64,000 nucleotides of DNA from Methylosinus sp. LW4 (GTDB lineage: Bacteria; Pseudomonadota; Alphaproteobacteria; Rhizobiales; Beijerinckiaceae): positions 711,433-775,432 of the forward strand of contig NZ_KB900626.1 in assembly GCF_000379125.1 (NCBI RefSeq), given 5' to 3'. Under the pieces are notes generated by a model, which worked only from the letters and a program-made list of their open reading frames with translations, was not told the origin of the DNA and made no database searches. Both the position numbers and the translations under genes were made by a program. Shown here piece by piece: positions 26,713 through 34,735 of this stretch (its first letter is position 1; every line of letters starts with the position of its first letter).

Positions 26713-26735
26713 CATACTTTGCAATACAAAGTATG
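26713..26735. promoter_or_regulatory. Operator of the membrane protein/regulator operon
   Basis: CATACTTTG-CAATA-CAAAGTATG is a perfect 9-bp inverted repeat with a 5-bp spacer, 9 bases upstream of the ATG at 26704. Its position would block transcription or initiation. The right half is repeated exactly at 25692-25704 upstream of the linalool dehydratase/isomerase-like gene. It is the probable autoregulatory site of the winged-helix protein encoded at 25726-26100. Confidence 0.8.
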
Positions 26736-26770
26736 TGGCGTTCGAGAGACCATGTCAAGGGCGTCTCCCT

Positions 26771-27571
26771 TCAGTCGAACGAACCCGGGACTCCTAAAAT
26801 CCATCCCTCGACTTCTGCGACGACGCGCTCCGGTGGCGCCAAGCGGGGGTGTAGATAATGAGCGAGCTTGCCCGCTCGATCCGCACGGGCGAGCCAGGCC
26901 GCTATGCTATACGCATCATGCTGATCGCCTGTTCGGTCCTCGCGAGCGAAGCCGCGGCTCCAAAGCGCGGGAAAGACCTCCGCGATCGCCGATTTGCCGG
27001 ACGGGATGCTCCAACCGTCGAAAGGCCAGAAGTGGACACGATCCGGCAGGCTGCGGCGAATGAACCGCAGCCAGGGAATTCCGGCATGGGTCGACTTTGC
27101 GACCGAACCCTGAACGTCGAAATGGAAGACGGACTTCGCGCGGCCGACACGTTCCTCGGTCAAACGGCGCCAGCGGGAATTGCCTGTCCGAGCGGCGCCA
27201 TTTCCGGCAAGGCCGTCTCGAACGAAATCGACATAGACGAGATCCTCGTCGGTCGGCCAATGGCGGCAGAAACCCTCGAGAAATCGCGGCCATTCCGGCA
27301 ACAGCCCGTAGCGCTCGAAATAGCACAGCGGGAATGAGAAGCCGTGATCGATGCCGACCAATGTCGAGCGATCTTCCGCCAGAAGTTCGACCAGCCATTC
27401 GGCGAGCGCCTTCCGCGTCCAATATTTTCGTGGCGACGGCGGCGGCGTGATCTCGCGAGGCGGTGCGCATTCATCTACGAGATAGACTCGCAATTCTGGC
27501 AGGCTATCGGTCGGCGTCCTCGCGCCGGAATAGTCGACGCCAACATAGCGGGAGAACGCATTCTCGGTCAT
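26771..27571 (-). CDS. DUF429-like protein (RNase H-like fold), uncertain
   Basis: A 266-residue protein from ATG 27571. The N-terminal YVGVDYSGAR and the internal TLVGIDHGFSFPL, together with SAIAEVFPALWSRGF and DQHDAYSIAAWLARAD near the C-terminus, follow the pattern of DUF429-type RNase H-fold proteins, where acidic residues near the start, centre and end would line an active site. No signal peptide or membrane helix is seen. It ends 35 bp before the operator of the membrane-protein/regulator operon and may be cotranscribed with it or independent. The function is unknown and the family call tentative. Confidence 0.55.
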   Translation of the reverse strand: MTENAFSRYVGVDYSGARTPTDSLPELRVYLVDECAPPREITPPPSPRKYWTRKALAEWLVELLAEDRSTLVGIDHGFSFPLCYFERYGLLPEWPRFLEGFCRHWPTDEDLVYVDFVRDGLAGNGAARTGNSRWRRLTEERVGRAKSVFHFDVQGSVAKSTHAGIPWLRFIRRSLPDRVHFWPFDGWSIPSGKSAIAEVFPALWSRGFAREDRTGDQHDAYSIAAWLARADRAGKLAHYLHPRLAPPERVVAEVEGWILGVPGSFD

Positions 27572-27711
27572 TGATCGTGCTCACTCGGCTCTCGTTTCGC
27601 GTTCGCTCTGCGGAGCGCGGGCCAATCCATTTCGAGTGCCTTGAATTGCGTCGAGTCGGAACCGTGGGACCGCCTCGGCTCGGGGACGGCCGGTTGGAAG
27701 GCCGCCACTGC

Positions 27712-30700
27712 TCACGCCGCGCTTCGCTCGTCCACGCGTCGGAGAATGTCGACGAGGCGCAGAACATCGGCGGTCTCGAAAACGCCTTCCACGCCTTTGG
27801 CGTCGAAATCGGTGAAAGGGGTCTGATAGAGGAGCGCGGGGTCCATCGCGCCGCGCTCGGTGAGATGGTCGATCACGAGATTGAGAAATTCGTGCTGGTC
27901 CGCGGTCAGTCGCCTTCCATCCTCGAATTCGGAGAAAAGCCTTTTCGCCGCCTCGCGGTCCAGGCCGACCAGCGAGCGAACGAAACGCGCGAGGCCGCCT
28001 TCCGACTGGATGAGGCCGAGGGAGGCGTCGTCGGCTCCGGACTCTTTGAAGATGCGCTCGAGCTCAGCGAGATCGGTCGCGGTCAAGGGCTCGGTGCGTT
28101 TCAATTTGAGGACGGCGATATGGTTCTCATGAGGGCGCAGGAAGACGCGCGCCTTGCGGCGAAAGGCGTCCATATCCCCCAGTGGCAGGCCGCGTATCGC
28201 CACCTCGGCGCCGGCGCCGGCGCGATCCTCGAAATGGGAATAGACGATCGGCCGCTTCTCGCGCTCGATCAGCTTGACGAGCGCGCGTAGCCGTCGCCGC
28301 AGGCTCTCGAGCATGGGCAGCGTGACATCCTGCCAGAAGGCGTCGGTCTGGACCTCCTCGATCAGCGCGATCTCCGCCGCGACCATCGGCACATTGGCGA
28401 GCGGCTCGAGCAGCGCGGCGATCTCGCGAATGCGCGTGGCGAGGCCAATGAAAGAGGGCTCCACACGCAACAGGGCCAGCTCTGTTCGGAACAGAAGGAG
28501 ATCGAATTGCTTGGCCGCGAGATCATCGTCGCCGACCGACGAGGGAAGGCCGGCGACATGCTCGATCAATTCGGCGCGCGCGTCGGCGTCGAGCCGCGCC
28601 CAGGCGGCGCTCGATGAAAACGTCTCGACCGAGCGACGATGCGGGCGGACGAGGAAATTGTCGAGGCTCATCCCCTCGACCTCCGACCGAAGCGCGCCGG
28701 CCAGCGATGCGCGGATCTCGGCGATGGCGGCGTCGCGATCGGCGTCCGATCCGCTCTCGCCGACATGCAGCACTGCCGGCGGCAGTTGCGCATAGTCGCC
28801 GCCCGGCGTCTGTGGCGCGGAGCGGTCTATTTCGCCGATCAGCTCCACGCGTGCGGCGAACAGGCGCTTGCCCAGCGAGTCGCCCGCCTTGCCGTCCGCG
28901 ACATTCGGGCGCTCATTGAAGAATTCGAAATTCCGGCACCAATCGAAAATATAGAAGAACTCCTTGTCCTGCTTATCTCCGAAGAGATTTTCGCAAAGAC
29001 GCGTGCCGCGGCCGATCATCTGCCAGAATTTGGTCTTGGAGCGCACGGGCTTGAAGAAGACGAGATTCACAATCTGCTTCACATCGATCCCCGTGTCGAG
29101 CATGTCGATCGACACGGCGATATGCGGCGCCTTATCGGCGTCGGAGAAATCGTCGATCAGCGTCTGCGCATAGGAGATCGAATGATCGATCACCCGCGCG
29201 AAATGGCCGGCGAGATGCGGATAATGCGCGTCGAAGCGCTGGGCGATGAAATTGGCGTGGTCGCGGTTCTTCGCGAAAATAATGGTCTTGCCGAGCCGGT
29301 CGCCGTCCGCGACCTTCAGCCCATTCTCCATGAGATGGGCGAGCACGCGATCGACCGTGTCGGCATTGAACAGCCATTTGTTGATCGCCGGCGCCTCGAC
29401 GACGCCGGGTATGGCGCCGTCCTCCTCCCATTCGATGGCGTCCCATTTCTCCTGATCGTCCTCGGAGAGCTGGTCGTAGCGAATGCCGCGGTCGAGAAAA
29501 TCAGTGGTCAGCGACACGGCGCGAGGCGGCGCCAGAAAGCCGTCGCGCACGGCTTCGTCCAGGCTATAGGCGTCGGTCGGCACGCCGGTCTGGAGATCGA
29601 ACAGCCGATAAGTGTCGCGATCGACCTCGCCCTTCGGAGTCGCCGTCAGCCCCACCAGCAGGCTGTCGAAATAATCGAAGATCGCCTTGTATTTGCGATA
29701 GACGGAGCGATGCGCTTCGTCGATGACGATAAGATCGAAATGGCCGACGCCGAAGCGCCGCCCCTCGGCGTCCGCCTCGTCGATCAGCCGCATCATGGTC
29801 GGATAGGTCGAGACATAGACGCGGCCCTCCTGCGTCTTGTCGTCGACGAGGTTGACCGTCGCCGCGCCGGGCAGATGCTTCTTGAAGGCGTTCGTCGCCT
29901 GAGTCACGAGCGCCTTGCGATCGGCGAGGAACAGCACGCGCTTCACCCAATTGGCGCGCATCAGGAGATCGCAGAGGGCGATCACCGTGCGCGTCTTGCC
30001 GGCCCCGGTGGCGATCACCAGCAAGGCCTTGCGCGCATGGTCGCGCTCGAAGGCCTCCGTCACGCGGCGGATGGCGCGCTGCTGATAGGCGCGATCGACG
30101 ATCGCCTTGTCGATATTCTCCGGCGCGAGCGTCTTGCGCGTCTCGCGCCGCTGGAGCATCAGCTCCAGCTCGTCGCGCTTCAGAAAGCCCTGGATCGGGC
30201 GCGGGGAGAAACGCGTATCGTCCCAGATCCAATGCTCGTAGCCGTTCGTATAGAAGATCACCGGCCGCCGGCCATATCGCGCCTCGAGGCAATCGGCGTA
30301 GAGCTTGGCCTGCTGCTGCCCGTCGCGCGGGTCGCGGCGGCTGCGCTTGGCCTCGATCAGCGCGAGCGGCCGACCATCGGCGCCGGGCAGCACATAATCG
30401 ACGAAGCCGACGCCGCTCGCATTGGGCATGCCGCGCACTTCCACCTCGGCGACATCCGGTGCCTGCGGATCGAAGCCCGCCTCGCGCAGCAGCGTGTCGA
30501 TGAAGAGATCGCGCGTCTCGCTCTCGCGATAGTCGCGCCGGTCGGGGATCGCCTGGTTCGCCGCCTTGATGCGCGCGATTTCCGCTTGCAGCGCCTCATG
30601 CGCCGCCTCGATCGCGGCGCGGCGCTCCTCGCTCGCGGCGAGGGCGGCCTCGACCGCCTTGCGCTCCTCGACGCTCGCCTGAAAGCGCCGCGCGGCCTCC

Positions 30701-31161
30701 TGCAATTGCGCCAGCGTCGTCTGCTGGACCTGCGCGAGCTTCGGCAGCGCCTCCAGGCTGAAAGCCGCATCCGGCGCTGGCTTCTCGTCCCGGGCGTAGG
30801 TGCGGACGAGCCAATAGGCGATGTCGAAGAATTCGCGCAGCGCCGTCGCCGCCTGCGTCGGGGCGACCGGCTTGCCATGGGCGGCGGCGTTGCCGACATC
30901 CTTCACGAAGCGGGCTTTGACGCAGAGCGTGCGGCCGAGCAGCGTCTGGAAGCTCGGCGCCGCGATCAGCGCGGCGAGCGTCGATTCATAGGGGCTGCGC
31001 AGCGTCCCGTCATGCCGATAGAGCCATTCGACGGAGGTCTCCAGCGCCAGCCGGCAATAAAAGGCGGCGCCGCGCGAGTCGCTGCGCGCCAATGCTTCCG
31101 CGCGGGAGGCGTGGGCGAAGACCTCGGGAAATTCGGCTTGGAGGAATGTAAATTGGGACAT
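27712..31161 (-). CDS. hsdR: Type I restriction enzyme, endonuclease/translocase subunit HsdR (EcoEI-type)
   Basis: A 1149-residue protein from ATG 31161. The first 120 residues resemble a DUF4145-like domain (SRGAAFYCRLALETSVEWLYRHDGTL), followed by a coiled-coil stretch (about 135-195). The nuclease domain shows VDYVLPGADGRPLALIEAKRSRRD (about 250-275, the D...ExK motif). The SF2 translocase has Walker A ATGAGKT (about 386) and VIDEAHRS (about 478), then LVGLTATP and the motif VI region MIGRGTRL. The C-terminal EcoEI_R domain binds the methylase complex. It cuts DNA away from unmethylated target sites after ATP-driven translocation. It is the last gene of the hsdM-hsdS-orf-hsdR set, and appears intact. 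Confidence 0.95.
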   Translation of the reverse strand: MSQFTFLQAEFPEVFAHASRAEALARSDSRGAAFYCRLALETSVEWLYRHDGTLRSPYESTLAALIAAPSFQTLLGRTLCVKARFVKDVGNAAAHGKPVAPTQAATALREFFDIAYWLVRTYARDEKPAPDAAFSLEALPKLAQVQQTTLAQLQEAARRFQASVEERKAVEAALAASEERRAAIEAAHEALQAEIARIKAANQAIPDRRDYRESETRDLFIDTLLREAGFDPQAPDVAEVEVRGMPNASGVGFVDYVLPGADGRPLALIEAKRSRRDPRDGQQQAKLYADCLEARYGRRPVIFYTNGYEHWIWDDTRFSPRPIQGFLKRDELELMLQRRETRKTLAPENIDKAIVDRAYQQRAIRRVTEAFERDHARKALLVIATGAGKTRTVIALCDLLMRANWVKRVLFLADRKALVTQATNAFKKHLPGAATVNLVDDKTQEGRVYVSTYPTMMRLIDEADAEGRRFGVGHFDLIVIDEAHRSVYRKYKAIFDYFDSLLVGLTATPKGEVDRDTYRLFDLQTGVPTDAYSLDEAVRDGFLAPPRAVSLTTDFLDRGIRYDQLSEDDQEKWDAIEWEEDGAIPGVVEAPAINKWLFNADTVDRVLAHLMENGLKVADGDRLGKTIIFAKNRDHANFIAQRFDAHYPHLAGHFARVIDHSISYAQTLIDDFSDADKAPHIAVSIDMLDTGIDVKQIVNLVFFKPVRSKTKFWQMIGRGTRLCENLFGDKQDKEFFYIFDWCRNFEFFNERPNVADGKAGDSLGKRLFAARVELIGEIDRSAPQTPGGDYAQLPPAVLHVGESGSDADRDAAIAEIRASLAGALRSEVEGMSLDNFLVRPHRRSVETFSSSAAWARLDADARAELIEHVAGLPSSVGDDDLAAKQFDLLLFRTELALLRVEPSFIGLATRIREIAALLEPLANVPMVAAEIALIEEVQTDAFWQDVTLPMLESLRRRLRALVKLIEREKRPIVYSHFEDRAGAGAEVAIRGLPLGDMDAFRRKARVFLRPHENHIAVLKLKRTEPLTATDLAELERIFKESGADDASLGLIQSEGGLARFVRSLVGLDREAAKRLFSEFEDGRRLTADQHEFLNLVIDHLTERGAMDPALLYQTPFTDFDAKGVEGVFETADVLRLVDILRRVDERSAA

Positions 31162-31196
31162 GGCGGGTCAATTCGACGATATTGCTCGGCTCGTGT

Positions 31197-31454
31197 CTAG
31201 GCCCTCACGATCCGAAGACTGCCGGGCGAGATCAGCGAGGCCCTCTTGCCGCGCCGGGACATCCAGAGGGAAAAGCCGCGTTCGACGAGTTCGGCGGCCT
31301 CGTCCAGCGTTCGGACGTAATGGGCGTGCTCAGCATGATGCTTGTCGGAGCCGATCGTGGGATCGTCGAGCTGAAAGCCGCGTCTCGACCGATGGGGGCT
31401 TCCCACGCCGCAGGGCCGAGGCGAGACACGTTCGATACGGATGACCTTTGTCAT
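31197..31454 (-). CDS. Small uncharacterised protein between hsdS and hsdR
   Basis: An 85-residue basic protein from ATG 31454, with a weak ribosome binding site. The C-terminal part (HAEHAHYVRTLDEAAELVERGFSLWMSRRGKRASLISPGSLRIVRA) looks like a folded helix-strand unit; the N-terminus starts MTKVIRIERVSP. It lies 35 bp upstream of hsdR in the same direction and downstream of a pair of repeats that end hsdS. I do not know the family. Small ORFs inside type I loci can be anti-restriction or regulatory proteins, but nothing in this one shows that. Confidence 0.5.
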   Translation of the reverse strand: MTKVIRIERVSPRPCGVGSPHRSRRGFQLDDPTIGSDKHHAEHAHYVRTLDEAAELVERGFSLWMSRRGKRASLISPGSLRIVRA

Positions 31455-31500
31455 TTCAGTCTCTGTAACTCGTCGAATAAGCGACCCCGACCGGGCGCGT

Positions 31501-31555
31501 CCCCTTCTCCCACTTGTGGGAGAAGGTGGCCCGACGAAGTCGGGTCGGATGAGGG
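31501..31555 (+). repeat. REP-like palindromic element, copy A
   Basis: CCCCTTCTCCCACTTGTGGG forms the first hairpin, followed by GAAGGTGGCC, a second small hairpin (CGACGAAGTCG) and GGTCGGATGAGGG. The same layout, inverted, is found at 31601-31659. Two-hairpin elements of this kind are scattered through many Hyphomicrobiales genomes. It lies in the gap between hsdS and the small ORF. Confidence 0.75.
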
Positions 31556-31600
31556 CTCGCGACGATACAATGGCTTGAAAATTCGCCTCTTCTACCGGGA

Positions 31601-31659
31601 CCCTCATCCGACCTCGCTTCGCGAGGCCACCTTCTCCCGCGCGCGGGAGAAGGAAGGGG
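31601..31659 (-). repeat. REP-like palindromic element, copy B (inverted relative to copy A)
   Basis: Read on the minus strand it matches copy A (CCCCTTCCTTCTCCCGCGCG, then GGAGAAGGTGGCC, a CTCGCGAAGCGAG hairpin and GTCGGATGAGGG). The two copies flank 45 bp in opposite orientation. The last 19 codons or so of hsdS are read from this element, so it has inserted into, and extended, the hsdS 3' end. Confidence 0.75.
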
Positions 31660-32767
31660 CGCGGAGGTCGCCGCGGAAGGCGCGATGTTGCAGTGAGGCG
31701 AACAGAGCGTCGAGCCGCGCGAGATGGGCGCGGTGATGGGCTTTGAGCTGGTCGATCTCGGCGACGCGGGCGGCGAAGGCGCGTTGGAGGTCGAGAGGGG
31801 GATGAGGAATAGGCAGTCCTGCCAGCTGTTTGGCGGTCAATTGAGGAACCGCAGCGCCGTTGCCTATTTGCTGTAGATGCTCTTTGGTCGCCGGCAATGT
31901 CAGGTATGCATGAAGAAATACCGGGGAAATATCTGGCTTCGCCCTTATGATCATCATTTGTGCATTGATGAAAGCCGTCGAAAATGGACCGTCAAATATG
32001 CAGCAATTTCCGAGAGTGCCTCGAAGCGTGATGATGAGATCATGAGGGCGCGCCTTGCCTCTGGATAAAGATACAAATTTGCTCGGCGAAATAAAAAGAA
32101 GGCTCCCGAGATCGAGTTTGTCATCGACAATGTTTTTTGTGCTCAGAAATGGAATCCCGCTCGTCAATATGTCGTCCCCGCTTGGGTAATTGCTTGAGCG
32201 ATCCCCGTTTTCAAACACGGAGATGCTTCCCAAATCGCTGATGGACGAGGAAGCAGAGGAAATCCAGGGTGTTCCGAAAAGTTCGACAAAGAGTCCGGTT
32301 GATAGCTTGGCGAGTTTAGCGATGGCCTCCAACCGTTTGCGCCGCAGGTCGTCGGCCTGATCGAGGATCGCCGCGATCCGCCGCTGCTCGTCGAGGGGCG
32401 GCACCCTCAGGAGTTTAGCGTATGCATCATTTCTGTTAAGCCCAGGGACGCCAGTGGCTTTATTTAGGCTCTCGAGCCCAATGCTCGCGAGAGCATAGGA
32501 TAGCCAACGGATATCCTCTTTCGTGCTGGAGCTATCGACGAAATAGGTCGTGTCGATCGGCCAACAGGAATGTTCCGAGAAATTGATTTTTCCGATCGAT
32601 CCTTTCCTACCGATGACGACCGTAGGCCCGACGGTCAGCGAAGCAGTATGACGCCCCACGACTCCGTTGGAGCCGTAGACAGGAATGTCCCCAGGCGCAC
32701 GTTGGCGGTCGGGAAGTGATGCTCCGTATTTAAATTCGCAGATCTCGCCGATAGAAGCGACTCTCAC
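31604..32767 (-). CDS. hsdS: Type I restriction-modification specificity subunit HsdS
   Basis: A 387-residue protein whose ATG at 32767 overlaps the hsdM stop (ATGA). There are two target-recognition domains. The first (about 1-125) starts VASIGEICEFKYGASLPDRQR and ends AKLLRVPPLDEQRRIAAILDQADDLRRKR, a typical conserved region and coiled-coil spacer. The second (about 170-310; ISDLGSISVFENGDRS...TKNI) ends LAGLPIPHPPLDLQRAFAARVAEIDQL. It dictates the DNA sequence recognised by the methylase and HsdR. The natural end would be near HRAFRGDL (about 368); the last 19 residues come from a palindromic repeat. Whether this tail is tolerated is unknown; both target domains are intact. Confidence 0.93.
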   Translation of the reverse strand: MRVASIGEICEFKYGASLPDRQRAPGDIPVYGSNGVVGRHTASLTVGPTVVIGRKGSIGKINFSEHSCWPIDTTYFVDSSSTKEDIRWLSYALASIGLESLNKATGVPGLNRNDAYAKLLRVPPLDEQRRIAAILDQADDLRRKRLEAIAKLAKLSTGLFVELFGTPWISSASSSISDLGSISVFENGDRSSNYPSGDDILTSGIPFLSTKNIVDDKLDLGSLLFISPSKFVSLSRGKARPHDLIITLRGTLGNCCIFDGPFSTAFINAQMMIIRAKPDISPVFLHAYLTLPATKEHLQQIGNGAAVPQLTAKQLAGLPIPHPPLDLQRAFAARVAEIDQLKAHHRAHLARLDALFASLQHRAFRGDLRAPSFSRAREKVASRSEVG

Positions 32768-34302
32768 CCCATCATCTCCTCGAGCCGCGTCATCCCCTCC
32801 GCAATTTCCGCCTCGAGCCGCCGCAGATCGGCGAGGATAGCCGCTGGGCTCTCGTGCTCGATCTCCTCATGCTCCACCTCGCGATAGCGATTGAGCGAGA
32901 GGTCATAGCCCGCCGCCGCAATATCCGCCTTGGGCACGCAAAAGCTCTGCGCCGTGCGCAGGCGCTCGCGCTCGGCGCCATCCCTCTCCTCGAAGCGCAT
33001 CAGCACATCGGGAAGATTGTTCTTCTCCTCCTCGCTCTCCTCGAGCGTCGCCTCCGGCGTCGGCCCGAGCTTTTCCGGCGCGAGCAGCGGCTGGCGCTTG
33101 TCATCGAGCGACCAGCCGTCCGCCTGAACGTCATAGAACCACACATGATCCGTGCCGCCGACGCCGGTGCGGGTGAAGACGAGGATCGCCGTCGAGACGC
33201 CCGCATAGGGGCGGAACACGCCCGAGGGGAGCTTCACCACCGCCTCGAGCTTGTTCTCCTCGACCAGCAGGCGGCGCAAATCCTTATGCGCCTTGGAGGA
33301 GCCGAAAAGCACGCCGTCCGGCACGATCACCGCCGCGCGCCCGCCGGTCTTGAGCAGCCGCAGGAACAGCGCCAGGAACAAGAGCTCGGTCTTCTTGGTC
33401 TTGACGATGCGCTGCAAATCCTTGGCCGTCGTCTCATAATCGAGCGAGCCGGCGAAGGGCGGATTGGCGAGCACCAGCGAATAGCGCCCGGCGTCCTCGG
33501 AATGATCCTCGGCCAGCGAATCTCTGTAGGCGACATTGGCGTTCTCGACGCCGTGCAGCGCCATGTTCATCGCGCCGATGCGCAGCATTGTCGGATCGAA
33601 ATCGAAGCCGTTGAACAGCTTTTCGTGAAAATGCGCGCGCAGCTTCTCGTCGCGGAAGAGGCGGGAATGATGCTTGCGCAAAAATTCGCCGGCGGCGACG
33701 AGAAAGCCGCAGGTGCCGGCGGCGGGATCGCAGATCACATCCTCGGGCTTGGGCTGGGTCAGCTCCACCATCAGCGCGATGATATGGCGCGGCGTGCGGA
33801 ACTGGCCGTTCTGCCCGGCGGAGGCGATCTTCGCCAGCATATATTCATAGACGTCGCCCTTGGTGTCGCGATCGCCCATGTCGATCTGTGAGAGCTTGTC
33901 GACGACCTTGGCGAGAAGCTGCGGGCTCGGGATTTGAAAGCGCGCGTCGCGCATGTGCCGCGCATAGGCGCCGCCGTCGCCATTGAGCGAGCGGATGAAG
34001 GGAAACACATGCTCGTCGACGATGCGGAACATTTCCGGTCCGGCGAAATGTTTGAAGCGGGACCAGCGCAGGTTTTCGTATCGCTCGCCGCGCGCGTCCG
34101 CGCCATCCGGGAAGATGCGCCGCTCGAGCGGGCGTTTCAGCGTCGTCGCCTTGCGCTCCTCGAGCTCCTGCATCTCGTCGAGGCGCTTGATGAAAATGAG
34201 ATAGGTGATCTGCTCTATGACCTGGAGCGGATTGGCGAGGCCGCCAGACCAGAAATCATTCCAGACGCCGTCGATCTTGCCGCGTAATTCGCCTGTCAGC
34301 AT
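32764..34302 (-). CDS. hsdM: Type I restriction-modification DNA methyltransferase HsdM (N6-adenine)
   Basis: A 512-residue protein from ATG 34302, right after GGGGGGAGAT. The N-terminal helical HsdM domain (LRGKIDGVWNDFWSGGLANPLQVIEQITYLIFIKRLDEM) is followed by the methyltransferase domain with the AdoMet motif DPAAGTCGFLVAA (about 193) and the catalytic NPPF (about 279). It methylates adenine at the site chosen by HsdS, protecting the host DNA and forming the HsdM2S core that HsdR joins. It overlaps hsdS by 4 bp. An XRE-type regulator gene lies 82 bp upstream in the same direction. Confidence 0.95.
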   Translation of the reverse strand: MLTGELRGKIDGVWNDFWSGGLANPLQVIEQITYLIFIKRLDEMQELEERKATTLKRPLERRIFPDGADARGERYENLRWSRFKHFAGPEMFRIVDEHVFPFIRSLNGDGGAYARHMRDARFQIPSPQLLAKVVDKLSQIDMGDRDTKGDVYEYMLAKIASAGQNGQFRTPRHIIALMVELTQPKPEDVICDPAAGTCGFLVAAGEFLRKHHSRLFRDEKLRAHFHEKLFNGFDFDPTMLRIGAMNMALHGVENANVAYRDSLAEDHSEDAGRYSLVLANPPFAGSLDYETTAKDLQRIVKTKKTELLFLALFLRLLKTGGRAAVIVPDGVLFGSSKAHKDLRRLLVEENKLEAVVKLPSGVFRPYAGVSTAILVFTRTGVGGTDHVWFYDVQADGWSLDDKRQPLLAPEKLGPTPEATLEESEEEKNNLPDVLMRFEERDGAERERLRTAQSFCVPKADIAAAGYDLSLNRYREVEHEEIEHESPAAILADLRRLEAEIAEGMTRLEEMMG

Positions 34303-34384
34303 ATCTCCCCCCGAAAGCGGCGGCAGAGTAGCCGGCCGCTCCGCGCCGAGCAATCGGCGGAGGTGCCGGCGCGTCTGCGTAAGT

Positions 34385-34633
34385 CTAGCCGCCGATCGGC
34401 TGGCCCGGCCGCGCGACTCGTATCCCGATTCCGGCGGCGCCGTCGAACTCCAACTCGACGCCGGCCTCCTCGAGCGCGCGGCGAATATCCGCGAGCGTGC
34501 GATCGTGCGGAACGCGCGTCTCCCGCTCGAAATTGTGAAGGGTCGCCTTCGACACGCGGGATTTCGCAGCCAGATCGTCCAGCGTCCAGCGCAGCCAGGC
34601 GCGCGACGCGCGGCATTGGGCGGGGGTGATCAT
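34385..34633 (-). CDS. XRE-family helix-turn-helix regulator of the restriction locus
   Basis: An 82-residue protein from ATG 34633. The helix-turn-helix reads CRASRAWLRWTLDDLAAKSRVSKATLHNFERETRVPHDRTLADIRRALEEAGVEL (about residues 7-61), a standard XRE/Cro-C1 fold. It is the first gene of the hsd transcript and faces away from a nuclease-like gene across 102 bp (34634-34735), an AT-rich region with likely promoters for both sides. By position it may act like a controller protein, timing restriction after methylation, and might also control the divergent pair. That role is inferred. Confidence 0.85.
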   Translation of the reverse strand: MITPAQCRASRAWLRWTLDDLAAKSRVSKATLHNFERETRVPHDRTLADIRRALEEAGVELEFDGAAGIGIRVARPGQPIGG

Positions 34634-34735
34634 TCAGTCTCCATTAACCATGGTCTTATCATCTAGTAGCAATACGATCATAGAATGGCAATATCCGCTC
34701 ATGGGACAACGTTGTTCCTGTGAGGAGTGTTTTGA

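Noticed and set aside
27601..31200. Large plus-strand ORF (28639-31200) opposite hsdR
   Set aside because: It is the mirror frame of the hsdR coding sequence, with atypical composition; hsdR motifs on the minus strand are unambiguous.
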